Of a stretch of 64,000 nucleotides of DNA, positions 1 to 11,200 are shown piece by piece (positions within the stretch are counted from its first letter, which is position 1; every line of letters begins with the position of its first letter). The stretch comes from Oscheius dolichura (Eukaryota > Nematoda > Chromadorea > Rhabditida > Rhabditidae). The notes under the pieces are model-generated. The model ran no database searches. It saw only the letters and a program-made list of their open reading frames with translations, and was not told the origin of the DNA. A program made the translations under genes and the position numbers. Location of the stretch: NCBI GenBank assembly GCA_932521035.1, contig OW051497.1, forward strand, positions 682,001-746,000, given 5' to 3'.

Positions 1-338
1 AGAGCCTGATTTTCCAGATCAGTTGCACTCTTCTCCAACTCTTTTGATAAGTCATGAACTTTTGGTTCAACCTCTTCTGCAGAGACAATAGCAGGGCTAG
101 AAATAAACTGTGGTGCTATGATCTCCCGGACAGTGACCACTTCCTCTAGAGGAAAACACTCCGTGGCGGGAGAAGGAGTCCTGCACTCTTCTTCTTCTCT
201 AAAAAGACAAAAAACTAGTAAATAATGGGAGAACACTAACATTTCTTTGAGTTTCTTAAAATCCAGGATGCATTTCAAGATGTAGGCAAGAAAATACACG
301 ATAACAAAGCCAATGACAAGGATATAAAGAGACCACAT
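1..338 (-). CDS. N-terminal part of a membrane-anchored protein (cut by window edge)
   Basis: Two exons, 241..338 and <1..198, join in phase 2 across a 42-bp GT-AG intron. The start ATG at 338..336 opens directly into one hydrophobic segment (MWSLYILVIGFVIVYFLAYI) ending in Cys and Lys residues, which suggests a signal anchor or single N-terminal transmembrane helix. Exon 2 is acidic (EEEE, later EEVEP, SKELEKS) and may become a coiled coil, but it leaves the window before any stop. No family is recognised. It could be another small single-pass protein like those at 655-2415, although the sequences are not visibly related. Confidence 0.6.
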   Translation of the reverse strand, partial: MWSLYILVIGFVIVYFLAYILKCILDFKKLKEMLVFSHYLLVFCLFREEEECRTPSPATECFPLEEVVTVREIIAPQFISSPAIVSAEEVEPKVHDLSKELEKSATDLENQA

Positions 339-654
339 CGATTAAACAGCCTCAGTTAACAGTTAAGCCACTCCTCATCATATATCCATGTCCACGAGAC
401 GTGAATATGGAGACTTTAAAATGAGGAGGAAGGCGTAATCTGGCGCCTTGTGAGGGAGAAGTCACAAATGACGGAGCAGCCCCTGTGTATGCGTAGCCGA
501 ATAGAACCAATTATTCCTGGGTCAGAAAAAAAGAACTGCGGAGAGCAGCATGAGGCGAAATAATAAGGACATGGGTTAACGATTAAGCTGGCCACGCTAG
601 CGGTATCTCGTTCCATTGTTGTTAATCTAGTTAGAATAAAAACTCGGAACAAGT

Positions 655-839
655 TTAATCAGCGTCAACCATTATGGTTGCGGTGACATAGACAAAAATG
701 ATGATCAAGAAGAAGATTAGAACGATGAAGATCAAGATTGTGGTGATAGAACTCATCTCCTTGGAGTCTTTTAGCCAGTACTGGGCCATAGAAGCGATCA
801 TCTTTGTATCATTTGGCTCCATAACTTCAGCAAGATTCC
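655..839 (-). CDS. Last exon of a small tail-anchored membrane protein
   Basis: The exon runs from an acceptor (AATTTCAG just above 839) to TAA at 655..657. An internal ATG at 822 would give a 55-residue protein, but the frame is open back to the acceptor (NLAEVMEPND), so an upstream exon is likely; I could not fix it. The product has a short polar part, the motif MAQYWLKDSKEMSS, then about 25 very hydrophobic residues rich in Ile, Leu and Phe, and a short acidic end (VDAD). The end of the gene at 1587-2415 has the matching order (NLA, then MAQQW, an EMNS motif and a membrane helix), so the two are paralogs. Function unknown. Confidence 0.6.
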
Positions 840-1119
840 CTGAAATTGGACATCAATATTCTTTTAGGACAGAACAGTATAAGGCTTCGTGAACCAGGAA
901 AATTTCAAAAGAAGCCCTACCTTTTTGACGGGAAAGTAGGAGAAAAAAGCTGCCCAGTAGGGGAACAACGCTTTAAATGATAGCTACAAATCTTCGCCAT
1001 TGACGCGGAGCCCATAAGTCGGATAAGATATGTGATCTTGGTTGTCTCTTCGTCAGAGTAGAAGGAGCTGGGCCAGATAGAAGCTCATCCGCGGTTATAC
1101 CACCGGAGCACAACGGCAA

Positions 1120-1460
1120 CAACGGCCAATTCGACCGACTGCTGCTGGAACCATTGGTCCCAGTAGGAGGCGTAACTAATCTTTATCCGGTCGAGAGAAT
1201 GGGATAAAGCAGGATAGACCGGTCGAGTCTCCAGGATACAGCAGGGTACAGCGGTCGCGGCCAATTCGACCGATCGCAGTTTTGCTTATCCCATCTGGAG
1301 ATTATCGCGACCGCGGCATCAAGCTGTATCCTGTGCCTCGACCGGTGTACCCTGCTTTATCCCCCTGCTCTCGACCGAGGGAATTATCGCGACCGGTGTA
1401 CCCTGCCGTATCCTGTGTCCTCGACCGCTGTGACCGCCGGATAAAGGTCTATCCCTGCTA
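1120..1460. repeat. GC-rich region of short direct and inverted repeats
   Basis: The block repeats GGCCAATTCGACCGA (near 1122 and 1259), GCGACCG and GGTGTACCCTGC. One arm, near 1199-1226 (GGATAAAGCAGGATAGACCG), is mirrored near 1337-1362 (CGGTGTACCCTGCTTTATCC), so the region can fold on itself. Composition is much more GC-rich than the flanks. No open coding frame is supported. It may be a degraded foldback element. Confidence 0.55.
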
Positions 1461-1586
1461 GATCTCCAGCTCTATTTTTGATTACAAGACTTCCCGATGA
1501 AGAGGAATGATGTGTGCTGCCAGTTTTGCACGTATTTTCATTGGATATGAAGAATTCTTCAACAAAACCAGAGTTTATTAAATGAT

Positions 1587-2415
1587 TCAATAATAGCCAA
1601 GATAGTCGGCGAGGTAAAAGGCAGTGACCAAGATTAATATGAAAATTACGGAAAGAGAATTCATCTCCGCGGGGCTGGTAATCCATTGCTGGGCCATGGA
1701 GACTTCCGCCTCGGATTTTATGGGAGTAAAGAGGACCATGTTGTCATTCTCGGTCTCGTCTTGATCCATAATCTCGGAAGACTCTGTTGTGGCGGCCAAA
1801 TTATCTGCAAATTGCGTTCGTTTAGTCGTTTTCTTGTAAAATTCTTTCTCCGGTTAAAATAAAAGTTCCGGGTTAGAGAACAGTAAAGAAATTTCTCGAA
1901 AAGACTACTCACCGCTCGGGGAGACGGCCTGATCAGCGAGAGCATTCTGAGCCCACGGTGTTTTAAAATTTTGAACTTTGTCCGCCATATTGCCACTACT
2001 ATCAATCATCTTAAAGTTTTAGGGATTTAAGACAATATCTTTAATTTAAAGGAATATATAGTAACTAACCACAATCGTGACCCTTGGAAGTGTACCGATG
2101 ATAACACACAGAAGTAAGAACCAGCAAGCCAGCCCCCAAAGGATCTTGTCAGCAAAAGAGGTTCTGTTACTTTTCTAAACTTCAAGTACTAGACTCTCTT
2201 AGCGACCCTACCTTGAGGTCATCAAGGAAGAGCTTCTCCGAAATGCTGATCTCTTCTACAGTAACGTGGCTGTATTTCTTGGGTGTCTTCCCTTCCTTTC
2301 CGAAGAAGCTGCGGATCTTTGTCTCCTTCAAGGAAGAACCGGAGAGGAGACACTCCTCATCTTCTGGGAGCTTGGACTCTAATAAGTTCTTCACTGCTCG
2401 AGGCTTGAATAACAT
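1587..2415 (-). CDS. Two-helix small membrane protein, paralog of 655-839 gene
   Basis: Four exons keep one frame: 2212..2415, 2070..2174, 1913..2009 and 1587..1843, giving 220 residues. The ATG at 2415..2413 lies three bases after an acceptor (AACTTTCAG), consistent with trans-splicing. The N-terminal 68 residues are charged. Exon 2 carries a first hydrophobic helix (ILWGLACWFLLLCVIIG). The last exon has an acidic stretch, then MAQQWITSPAEMNS and a second helix (LSVIFILILVTAFYLADYLG) ending six residues before the stop. The C-terminal block matches the exon at 655-839. An alternative reading is two genes, since exon 3 also begins with ATG. Function is not recognised. Confidence 0.6.
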
Positions 2416-3016
2416 TTCCTGAAAGTTAATTAGGAGTAAAGATCTATGAAGAGCAAAAAGAGTGGCAGCTAAACCTGTCAACAGCCGAGCAAAGAGAGAA
2501 ATGAGTCAATCGAGAGATAAGACGAAAATGTGGGTTCAATTTGTAACCACTGTACAATAAAAGGATCAAGATGTGAGGCCATGTGCTCTCCGACAGTTTA
2601 ACAGTACAAAATATTGAAAAATGAGGGTACCATACTCTACTGTGGTGTCGTTTTGAAGCTCTTGAAGAGAGGAACACGGTTATTAACAACTAGGACTATA
2701 ATTCCTTCAACCAGGAAGGATATAAGTTGATGAACTTTGTCTGATTACGTAATGAAAACTAATTACTTCCACGTAGATGTGGGGGTAAGGTTTTTGTAGT
2801 TGCTCATGCGCTGGGTTTTGTACTCGAAGCGACCGGAGGGAGCTTGATTAGATTCGATAACTTCCACTTTGCTCCTGCTTCTTCTACCTAAATTCTTTAT
2901 GTCTGGTCTAAAACATTTACTAAACTCCCTTTAAAACTTAAAAAAGGACAGTTATCTCCTCTTGTCGTTAATCGTCCCCTTTTGTCCGTTCTGTTCATTT
3001 CAGGAGCCCAGAAAGA

Positions 3017-3973
3017 ATGGGAAACTTTCCTGGTTGTTTCGGTAGTCGAATGTTGGCACAGGAGTCGCCTATTAACTCGGAGAATGATGCTCCTGCAATG
3101 GTAAGCCACTTATTTTCCCACTCTCTTGGTTTCTATCTACCCTACTTCCCAGTTTTTTGACATATTGAGGACAATTTAGCACATAGAAATGAGTGTCTGT
3201 TCTTTTTTCAGCTCTTCTTCTATGGTCCAGCTCTTCTCCAACACTTCCTGGATCGCGATGTTGCTCGAAGCCTCTCCAGATTTAAACCACCCCCGAAGAT
3301 TTACTCTTTCTCGTCTCAACATGGCTTGGATCAGATCGCCGTTCCAGTAGGCTTTCTTTTCGGTGGAACATTTTCCAGATCCGCCCACCTAATTGGGAAG
3401 AGACCGCGACTAGCATGTTCTTCCGCAACGTTTACATCATCAAGACTCCTATTATAGACACCAACACCTGGGATTCTGAAAAGGTTAGGAGACTCCTGGG
3501 TTCTGTTCAATGGGCATTCAGCTCCTTGAGTTCATTGAATACGCCCAGATCAAGGTAGTAGTTGATACTACCGTTGAGAGTCGCTACAATAAGATGGAGC
3601 TCTTGACTTGTGGACTAGAGAAAGTCTAGTAAGAGCACCAACTATCCTGGACAACCTTTTTCAGTAATCTTCCACTCCAAGAGACGCCTGCAGATTGTCG
3701 AGAGCAAGCAGAAATGGTTCTACAGGTTGCCGCTTCCATCGGTTAGTTTTGAAAGCCGTTAGACGGAGAATAGAACATCTTTCAGGTATTGAGAAGGGAG
3801 CAATCGCTGTCATTGGTTATACCCATGAGGAATGGGCCCTCTTCACTGCTGCTCGAATTGCTAGACTCAACTGTGGAGAGTTTGAAGAATTCCATGATCT
3901 GCAAGAAGCAGAGCTTACAACTGACATCACAAATACTGTTCTTCGGGGGCTTTTGAACAAAGCGCGCATTTAG
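3017..3973 (+). CDS. N-myristoylation-type protein of unknown family, 231 aa
   Basis: Six exons: 3017..3100, 3212..3346, 3379..3483, 3522..3628, 3665..3741, 3786..3973. All phases fit and the last exon ends in TAG. Three introns are only 32, 38 and 36 bp, very short even for a nematode. The product begins MGNFPGCFGS, a good N-myristoylation context with a nearby Cys for palmitoylation, so membrane association is likely. The rest is soluble, with the C-terminal block IEKGAIAVIGYTHEEWALFT followed by an acidic helix. The gene at 4834-6132 has the same order of blocks and an exon of identical length (105 bp), so the two are diverged tandem paralogs. No domain is recognised. Confidence 0.65.
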
Positions 3974-4833
3974 AAAGTCCCTAGTGGCCCATCCTCTCTA
4001 AAACTGTTGTTGAATCATAAAATTACTGTAGACAGGTTGACATACACGTTATTTCAATGCTAAATCATATAAAACAACAATTTCGTTGTAATCTTGATGT
4101 TGTTCTCACCCCAATTGATGTTGTAAATTATTCTGAAGCTCTAAGCAATAGTTTCTGCACAAAAAAATAAACAAAAACGGCAAGACAAAAGGCGAAAGCA
4201 AATCTTTTTGGCTGGCTAAAGTAGATCTGCTCCAACCCTATTGCTCATAGCTCGGGGGCTTTCGCAACTTTGATTACATTTTCTCCTGATCTAGACATCT
4301 TTATTCGAAAATCTTTAGTGCATAATGATCAGCGAAATTTTCTCTACAAAATGAGGCCAAGTTTGTGTTTTCTAAGAAAATCCTTTAGAGCCCCTTTAAA
4401 ATGCAAAATTAACATATTTATGTGCCGTATTCATCCGATAGATTAACTCTTTAGATTTGTTCCTTTAATGTTTACCTTTTCTCTACCCGCTCTCTTTTGA
4501 ATTTTTCCTTCAGAGTTGCGAAACCTAGCCACGTGTGGGCAGCGCATTTATTAAACTGGTGAGAAATAATCTCATCTGGTTATTCTCCTGCGTATTCTTG
4601 TGTCTCTGTTGTACCTCTAGTCTCTCTCTGTCATTTTTCTATCCCGTATCTTCCAATAACTCTTCCTCTCGTATCATTCTCCCACCGAAGTGGCTCCTGT
4701 GCTGTAGCTCTACACAATATTGATAGCCATAGCTCAACAAATCCCTCCGCAAACAAAAGCAGCCATTTATCGGCTTGACATCCCCCTTTCTACCTTTCCC
4801 GTAACTTTTAACCATTCTTTTTCAGTATCTAAA

Positions 4834-6132
4834 ATGTCTTTTGTTGAATACTATACGCCCTACGATGAGTCTCTGGGCTGGGCTGACGTATGAATCATGT
4901 CTATCTCGATAATATCAATATTTTTAGTCGGGCGACAAGGATAATTGGGGAGAATGCCTCAATAGTCTTATTTTTAAGAACATCATTATTCTCAAGTACC
5001 CCAAAGAAGACGCCTCCTGGAATTTGACCGCCGTAAGTGCTTGTGATTAGTTTTAAAATAATTCAAATCAAGGATCTCCAAATTGACGGCCAAGTGCAAG
5101 TCCGGTGAGTTTCTTTATTTTAAGGAGCCTGGACAATATTTCTTGATAATTTTAGGAGTTATTAGCAGAATTTGTCTATTGGTTCAATACGGTGAGACAC
5201 ACCCGCTGCCGCTGGCACGCCCTGTAGTTGTGTTGTGTGAACCATTTTTGTGAAAGTGTTGCACGTGTTTAATGGGACTGTTAGGGACCGGAAACAACTT
5301 GTGCCTCTGAAAAATACCGATTTCTTGGACAAAAATGAGAAATCAGATGATTAGCTACTATGAAACAGGGCTGTGCGGGAACCGAAAAAGTATCGGGCCA
5401 GAACCGGCCGGAACCGACCTGAAATGAAATTACCTGACCCGGTTCTGGAGCGAATTGCCGGTCCAATACTCTGCAAAGACCCGAATTTTTGGATCCGAAA
5501 TTTTTGTTTTATTGAACCACAAATACCGGACCCGGACCGAAAAATGACCGGGTCGACCTGAACCGGATCCTGACCAAATTTGTTTTGGAAAATTTGAACC
5601 CGGATCGGATCCGGACCGAAGCCGGACCCGCAAAGCCCTGCTGTGAAATTCTTGAGATGATAAATAGGCTTCTAACAGTTTTCTTAAGCTAATGAAATGG
5701 CTAGGCTGATTTTATTTCAGTTCAACGCATCTCTCACCCCTTACCACTACCCTTTCCCATTAGAAACCTTTAAATCCAGAACAATCTCCTCTTTAGGAAA
5801 CTTCCGCTGTATAGTTTTCATCCTGAGGATTTTATGCAGTTATGTAAAATCTTGGATACCAGATTAGCCATTAGTAATTTTCCCCTATGATAGTATTTAC
5901 TACAGTTGCCACTTTTCCAGAGAATACGCCCAAGAAATTCGTTATTTTAATTTCGAGGAAGTTTGAGAGATGGAGCATCGTAACTGCTGGAAAACTGGCT
6001 GGTCTCTCTTTCAAGGAGTTAGATGAGCAACTCACACGTCAAAGCAATATTAGCGGCCTGAAGAATACACCGGGATTTAGACAGATGTATAGCTGGGAGA
6101 ACTGGACCACGTGCTATCGGGACAGTAACTAG
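4834..6132 (+). CDS. Diverged paralog of the 3017-3973 gene, interrupted by a MITE
   Basis: Clear exons are 4834..4887, 4928..5032, about 5073..5110, 5156..5191, about 5721..5847 and about 5908..6132. Similarity to the upstream gene is visible in the second exon (SLIFKNIIILKYP against SMFFRNVYIIKTP), in ELLAEFVYWF against MELLTCGLEK, and in the last exon (KKFVILISRKFERWSIVTAG). It lacks the myristoylation-type start. The junction of the third exon only keeps frame with a weak donor, so either I have it wrong or the gene is decaying. The large intron at 5192-5720 carries a hAT-like miniature element. Confidence 0.5.
5358..5648. mobile_element. hAT-like MITE with 8-bp target duplication
   Basis: The element spans 5366..5640 (275 bp). 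Its ends are inverted: CAGGGCTGTGCGGG at the left and CCCGCAAAGCCCTG at the right, one mismatch in 14. The flanks are CTATGAAA (5358..5365) and CTGTGAAA (5641..5648), an 8-bp target duplication with one change. CAGGG-type ends with 8-bp duplications are the hallmark of hAT transposons. The inside is rich in CCGGA/ACCCGG and carries no transposase, so it would be non-autonomous. It sits in an intron of the gene at 4834-6132. Confidence 0.75.
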
Positions 6133-6694
6133 ATAAACGAAAGGATCAACTGTCGTGTACCTCATCTGGTTGTTATCTCCTCCACTTTCCCCCGTATGTT
6201 CTTTTAAATTCCCTTATGATAACTTTTTGCACATGTTACCGATGTTCGGAAGTAGTTATTTTCTTCTAATCCCTTGCCCCGAGGCCCCTTCCCATGGTTC
6301 TTTCAGTCAAATCTCTCCCAGTTGTTTTCACCCGGTTCTCGGAACTCCCGACTACTCTTACCCGATGTTGTAATGAATTTTAACCGGCCGTGCCTTGTAA
6401 ATTCAAAATAAATGTATAAGCCAATGTTTTGACGCAAAAAAGAATGAAATAAATGATTGCGGAGCCTGGGGACCTCTTTATTAAAGCGTTATTTTGTCTG
6501 CTACCACTCAAGGAATTCATATCCTCTTTTCTTTTTGTTTTGCCCGTATTATAACCGGAGGATTACTTCTTCTTTGCTTCATTTCCTCATAAGGATCAGT
6601 GCTAGACAGTATTGGGTTTCAACTCGATACCGAAATGGGATCAGTATCAAAGTTGATCTCGAAAGTCGGCACGGTAGACTCCGTTGAATTTATT

Positions 6695-7024
6695 GAATTT
6701 ATTTCACCAGAAAGCAGTAGTTTCAAACAAATTTACAGGGTATATTTTTAAACGTCGGTGATCTTGTACCACGTTAGGTCCGAAATTAGCCTCTGGCCCT
6801 ATCGTCAGTTTTTTTACTACGGGAGAATAATTCGATCCTGATGTTACCCTTTGGCCTAACTAGACGCATATCCTTGGTTCGCTGCGGTTTTTGGTTGGGG
6901 TTATTGCTGGTAGAAAGGTTTCAAGTTTCAAGTTTCAAGTTTTATTCCCATAATCAGCGCATATCACGCGAGGGAAACCCCTGTAAATTTGTTTGAAACT
7001 ACTGCTTTCTGGTGAAATAAATTC
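6695..7024. mobile_element. Miniature inverted-repeat element with 46-bp arms
   Basis: The left arm 6695..6740 and right arm 6979..7024 are perfect or near-perfect inverted copies. The arm reads from GAATTTATTTCACCAG inward to AACAAATTTACAGGG. The inside holds a short array of TTTCAAG units near 6919-6940 and no coding frame. I could not settle the target duplication because the left flank is itself repetitive (TTGAATTTATTGAATTTATT). It is likely a non-autonomous DNA transposon. Confidence 0.7.
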
Positions 7025-7086
7025 ACAAATCTGATCGTTTCTCCATTTCTTCTACTAAGTGTAGTAATAATAGAAAAAGCAAAAAA

Positions 7087-7160
7087 AAAGTGGACTGTGA
7101 CTTAGTTCCGGTCCGGAAAATGGACTGTGACTTAGTTTCGCGGAACTAAGTCAACGGAGT
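7087..7160. repeat. Short repeat of the GACTTAGTTCCG motif
   Basis: TGGACTGTGACTTAGTT occurs twice (about 7091 and 7121) and an inverted partner GGAACTAAGTC follows. The same GGAACTTAGTT core builds the foldback at 36811-37165, so this may be a fragment of the same repeat family. Confidence 0.4.
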
Positions 7161-7418
7161 CTGTACGGTATGGGGATACCGTTCCCGATCCCGGCCTTGT
7201 TACTGTACGAGATACCGACTAGACCTGATACGGATCATATTTGGAGTACCTCCAGGTCAAGTCCATATTGCATGGATGGGAAATATCATTTTTTCGAGGC
7301 TCGAGATTCTGTCCTATTCGTAGTTGCAGAATATTAGAAATGTCGCATCAGGTTGAGCAGCTGGACAGCAAAAAGATAGCGACCGCCAGCTGGGAGAAAA
7401 GAAACGGAGCACTTTATT

Positions 7419-7439
7419 TCCCCCCCCCCCCCCCCCCCA
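7419..7439. repeat. Poly-C tract
   Basis: An uninterrupted run of about 19 C residues. It could form G-quadruplex on the other strand. Exact length may be unreliable in assembly. Confidence 0.8.
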
Positions 7440-8020
7440 TCACTTCAGATCGCTCCTATAGAATTCAGACCTGAATAATCTTAGAAAAATTAAGAGTAGG
7501 GCTCTAAAAACGTTTAGTTCCATAGACCTGAACGTCTAGAAACTTAGAAACCCTCTTTTATTAAAGATTTATGTTGTGCCTGTTTTGTGATCCCTACTCG
7601 AGGAAGTATCTTGTTCAATTTGCGCAAAGGTCTTGCAAAAGTCGCGTAGGTCTACTATCTGATAATTGGCAGACTCTTAGAACTTTTCCAGGAAGAACAA
7701 CATATGAATTGCTGCTATTTCTATGTTAATTATCAATTTAAACATTTGAATTTTCACATGGTAGTTGATCGTTTCGGCTTTAAGCTTTTTCTCAATGGGG
7801 AGAGCACGCTACATGTACACTGTGCTGTGGTGGGTTCGAATTCCTTTTGACAACCTTTTGCGTCAGAGCAAAGTGTGTAATTTAGCCACATTGCCATCAA
7901 AAATCAGAAGTAGAATTTCTTTTGGGCAGGGAGGAAAAAAGAGCGACGATTTGTGGACTGCTAACAAGGTGCGAAGAATGCCACCCACCTCTCTGTCCCG
8001 GCTAATAGGTGTCCCCTTAC

Positions 8021-8202
8021 CAGACGATAATTAGGCCCATTATCTTTTAAAACCTTGAAACGTTCTTCGTCTCCATTTTTTTCAATTTCGTGTTCTTTAA
8101 TCTCTACTTCTTCTTCTTCGTTTTTATGATCCACATCACATTTATTTACCCAGACTGGGTTCTCCTTCCCCACGGCTCCTTGGAAATACTTCTCTACAAC
8201 TT
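8021..8202 (-). CDS. Possible internal exon of an unrecognised gene
   Basis: On the minus strand an open stretch runs from an acceptor (TTTCTAAG above 8202) to a donor (CTG then GTAAGG below 8021). The frame reads as protein: EVVEKYFQGAVGKENPVWVN, then a charged Glu/Lys-rich segment, then RFKVLKDNGPNYRL. I found no convincing neighbouring exons, so the gene limits and function stay open. Confidence 0.35.
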
Positions 8203-11200
8203 CTTAGAAAGCAATAATAGACAAAGAAGTAAGGCAAATATACATATATGATTGGGGGAGAGCGTGTCGAGGAGGACAGCTTTTTGGTCATTTGAAAGAA
8301 TCTGTTTTTCAATCCAGTCTTTTCCTTTTATTACTGATGTCTAGTAATTTTTTACACTATTAACGAACGTCTTCGCGTACTCTGTTTGTTAACAATCGGA
8401 CAAGTTCTTCCTAATATGCCATGTCAAATGAGAACTACAAATTTGAGTGACATCCCCGACGGGGAAGCTGATGACTTCCAGACAATCTGGAGACATTTGG
8501 CGGTGTTCCGAGATCCTAGACACTTCCTTATACTTTAATATTGTAGTAACAGACCTCTTCTCCCCATTAATTCGGCGGTTAAATTGATAATTTGATACCT
8601 AAGAAGGGTGTGGCGCGTTAGTGGCGCGCTGCAACCTCCCTTTCCGAACGTCTGCAAGGTTTTGACCGTCAACTGTTCAAACTACATTCTGATCTATGCC
8701 CCGACTCAAAAATCTCCCCAAAAAGCTATAATAGCATCGCGGAATTGGGACCTGATAATAATTTAGTCAGTTTCACACCCCCTCTTCTGCCTGGCGTAGT
8801 CCTCATCACGCTATTTGCTCTCTAAGAAAACTACGAATTTCTTCCGTAATCTTGCATTTTCACCAAAAATACCTGGACTTCTAAATACAGATCCGCTTCC
8901 TTCTTGTAAATATTTTTGAATAGAAAAGCGCAGAGCACTAAAAAGTGCGTGTTTACAGTACATTGAGAGACATTTAACCCGCTTTCTCTATAAATCCCAG
9001 GAGAACTTCCTTCATTGTTGTGGGATTCAGAGGTGTACGGTAGGTCCCGAGTGGATTCTATAAAAAATAGAAACTAGACTCTACCTTACTGTTTAAAATG
9101 AAATTGCAATTGTTTTGGTCTTTCCACCTCCTGGCTTCCTCTTATATTTTTACCATATGGCATTTCTTTCTTCCTGACATTCTCGTCAATTTATCTCCGG
9201 CGCCTGTTGTATGTCATTTTGATGCGAGAGGTTTTGCACCTCCCGGGTCCAACAATTAATCATCATTTGGACACACAGTGTTCGTCTCTTCTACCCCCGC
9301 TTGGCTTTTCGCCTTTTAATTTATCCAAACTAGGAACTGAAAGCTCTACGAAAGGGGGAACAATCAAGAGTGCGGAAGTCAGTTGTCCGCTCTCTCCCCC
9401 CTTCCTTTCACTCCCTCTACTCTCCAGGCCAAAAGACAACTAAATCAGAAAGGGGGGAGATCTCGCCGGGCCCGTAAGGAAGTAGAGAAGCACTCCTCTT
9501 CTTCTGTTATTTTCACGCAATTACTCTTGCACGAGGAATTGGATATATACTTCTGCGCAGTAGACGGGGAAGCTAACATTGTTCTCAGGGTGCTATTGTC
9601 TTCGTTTTTTCTCCTCTCCTAATTGTTTATCTCACTATTAAAGCCATCTGTGAACCACCATCTAAACCATTCTTAATCCAGATGCCCCCTGGCTGGCGTC
9701 GTCTCTATTTCCTTCTACGATTAGTCGTCGCATTGTTATTTGTCTTTGACGTCCTTTCAATTATCCCGCCCGGAAGAATCCTCTACGCTCTTCCCTCTTA
9801 TTGTATACCAAATAATTCTGAAATCTGTTGGGGGAACAGGTCTTCCGCATAGGTTTCACCACCATTTTTTCTCATATAAGCAGACTAATTTCCGAATCCG
9901 TATGATTAGAACAAGGATCTCTCTCGCGTTGATGTCTTCCTCATCCCACCGGAATTTGTCATCCGTCAGTCATCGCCAATTTCTCTAGTCTGACCCGAAA
10001 AAAAGCCGGGAGAAAGATCAACTTCTTCCTCTCGTGAGAACTTTTGCATCCAGATTCTATTTCTATATTCTGATCTCATAGGGAAATTCACATAACTTTT
10101 GTGTGGATCGCAATCTCGGTTCTGAGTAATCGGTTTGTCTCTATTTTTGAAGCTGTTATGAGATAATGACCCTCTGGGGGTCGGGTGCACGCTGGGTCTT
10201 GGTGTCCTCCAGCCGTCCTTGTGAATCCCGTCTTTGTAAACTCCCGGCTATTTTGAACTGGAGCCTTTTGAAATATTAAAGGGACAATTACTTACCGGGT
10301 AAAAACTGAAATTCAAATACGTGTCTCTGTCTCCCGCCTCATCTACTATTTCTTAACTTTTCCATCAAGCTTCCCACCTATCTTATGGTTGTTAGGTTTG
10401 CTAAAAACTATCCTGGGCAGTAAGATAAGGGGAGTTTTGTGCAAATGGTCAGAGGTCAACCCATCCTTGAGTTATTGTCTCCTTTGACCTACTTCTTCCC
10501 GAAAACCATAACTGAACTGGCAAAGTTCTTGGAAGTCAAAATACTAAAGGAGGAGACGCCTGTAATAAGTTTGTATTCAAAACTGTCCTCTGACTGTTGC
10601 TTCTAGAGCCCCGGGGAAACTGACTGTCAATATTTGGGAGCCTGGACTAAGTCACCTTTTTATTGTAAAAGTTAATTGTGTCAACGGAGTTTGCATAATA
10701 AGAAAACATCACTTCCTTGTGCCTGGTTCTTGAAACTTCCGGTTAGTTTCTTTTAATTAAATGGAATTTAAATGGACCGCTGCCCCGCTGGTACAATGTC
10801 GTGCAGCCATAAGGAAATCAACGAGAGGCTAGTAAGATTTAATATGCGCAAAAAAAGTTGTTGTGGGTAAGATGGTGGAGGGATAAACAAACACTCCAGA
10901 ATATCCGCTCTTGAAAGCCAAAAAACTTGCAACGCCAGCAGCAACGGATTTGAATATATTAGCCATTCAACATTTTTCTAGGAAAACAGCGGAGGTATAT
11001 AAAATGTACAAGACGTACGTCAAGTAGATTTTTCTCTCTATTAAATTCATCATACAGAAATCTGATCGTGTTCATGCGGTGAAAACTGCGAGAATCTAAT
11101 CAGACAAAACAATCTGGTTATTATAAAGAACAAGCCCACGTTAACGTTCGTTCAACTGGCCATCCACCCCCAGCTCTTTTTACCTCTGCCCCCTCCCCCT

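Noticed and set aside
7783-7845. tRNA-like stretch with GGTTCGAATTCC and a partial A box
   Set aside because: No cloverleaf could be drawn with paired acceptor ends; at most a degraded tRNA-derived repeat.
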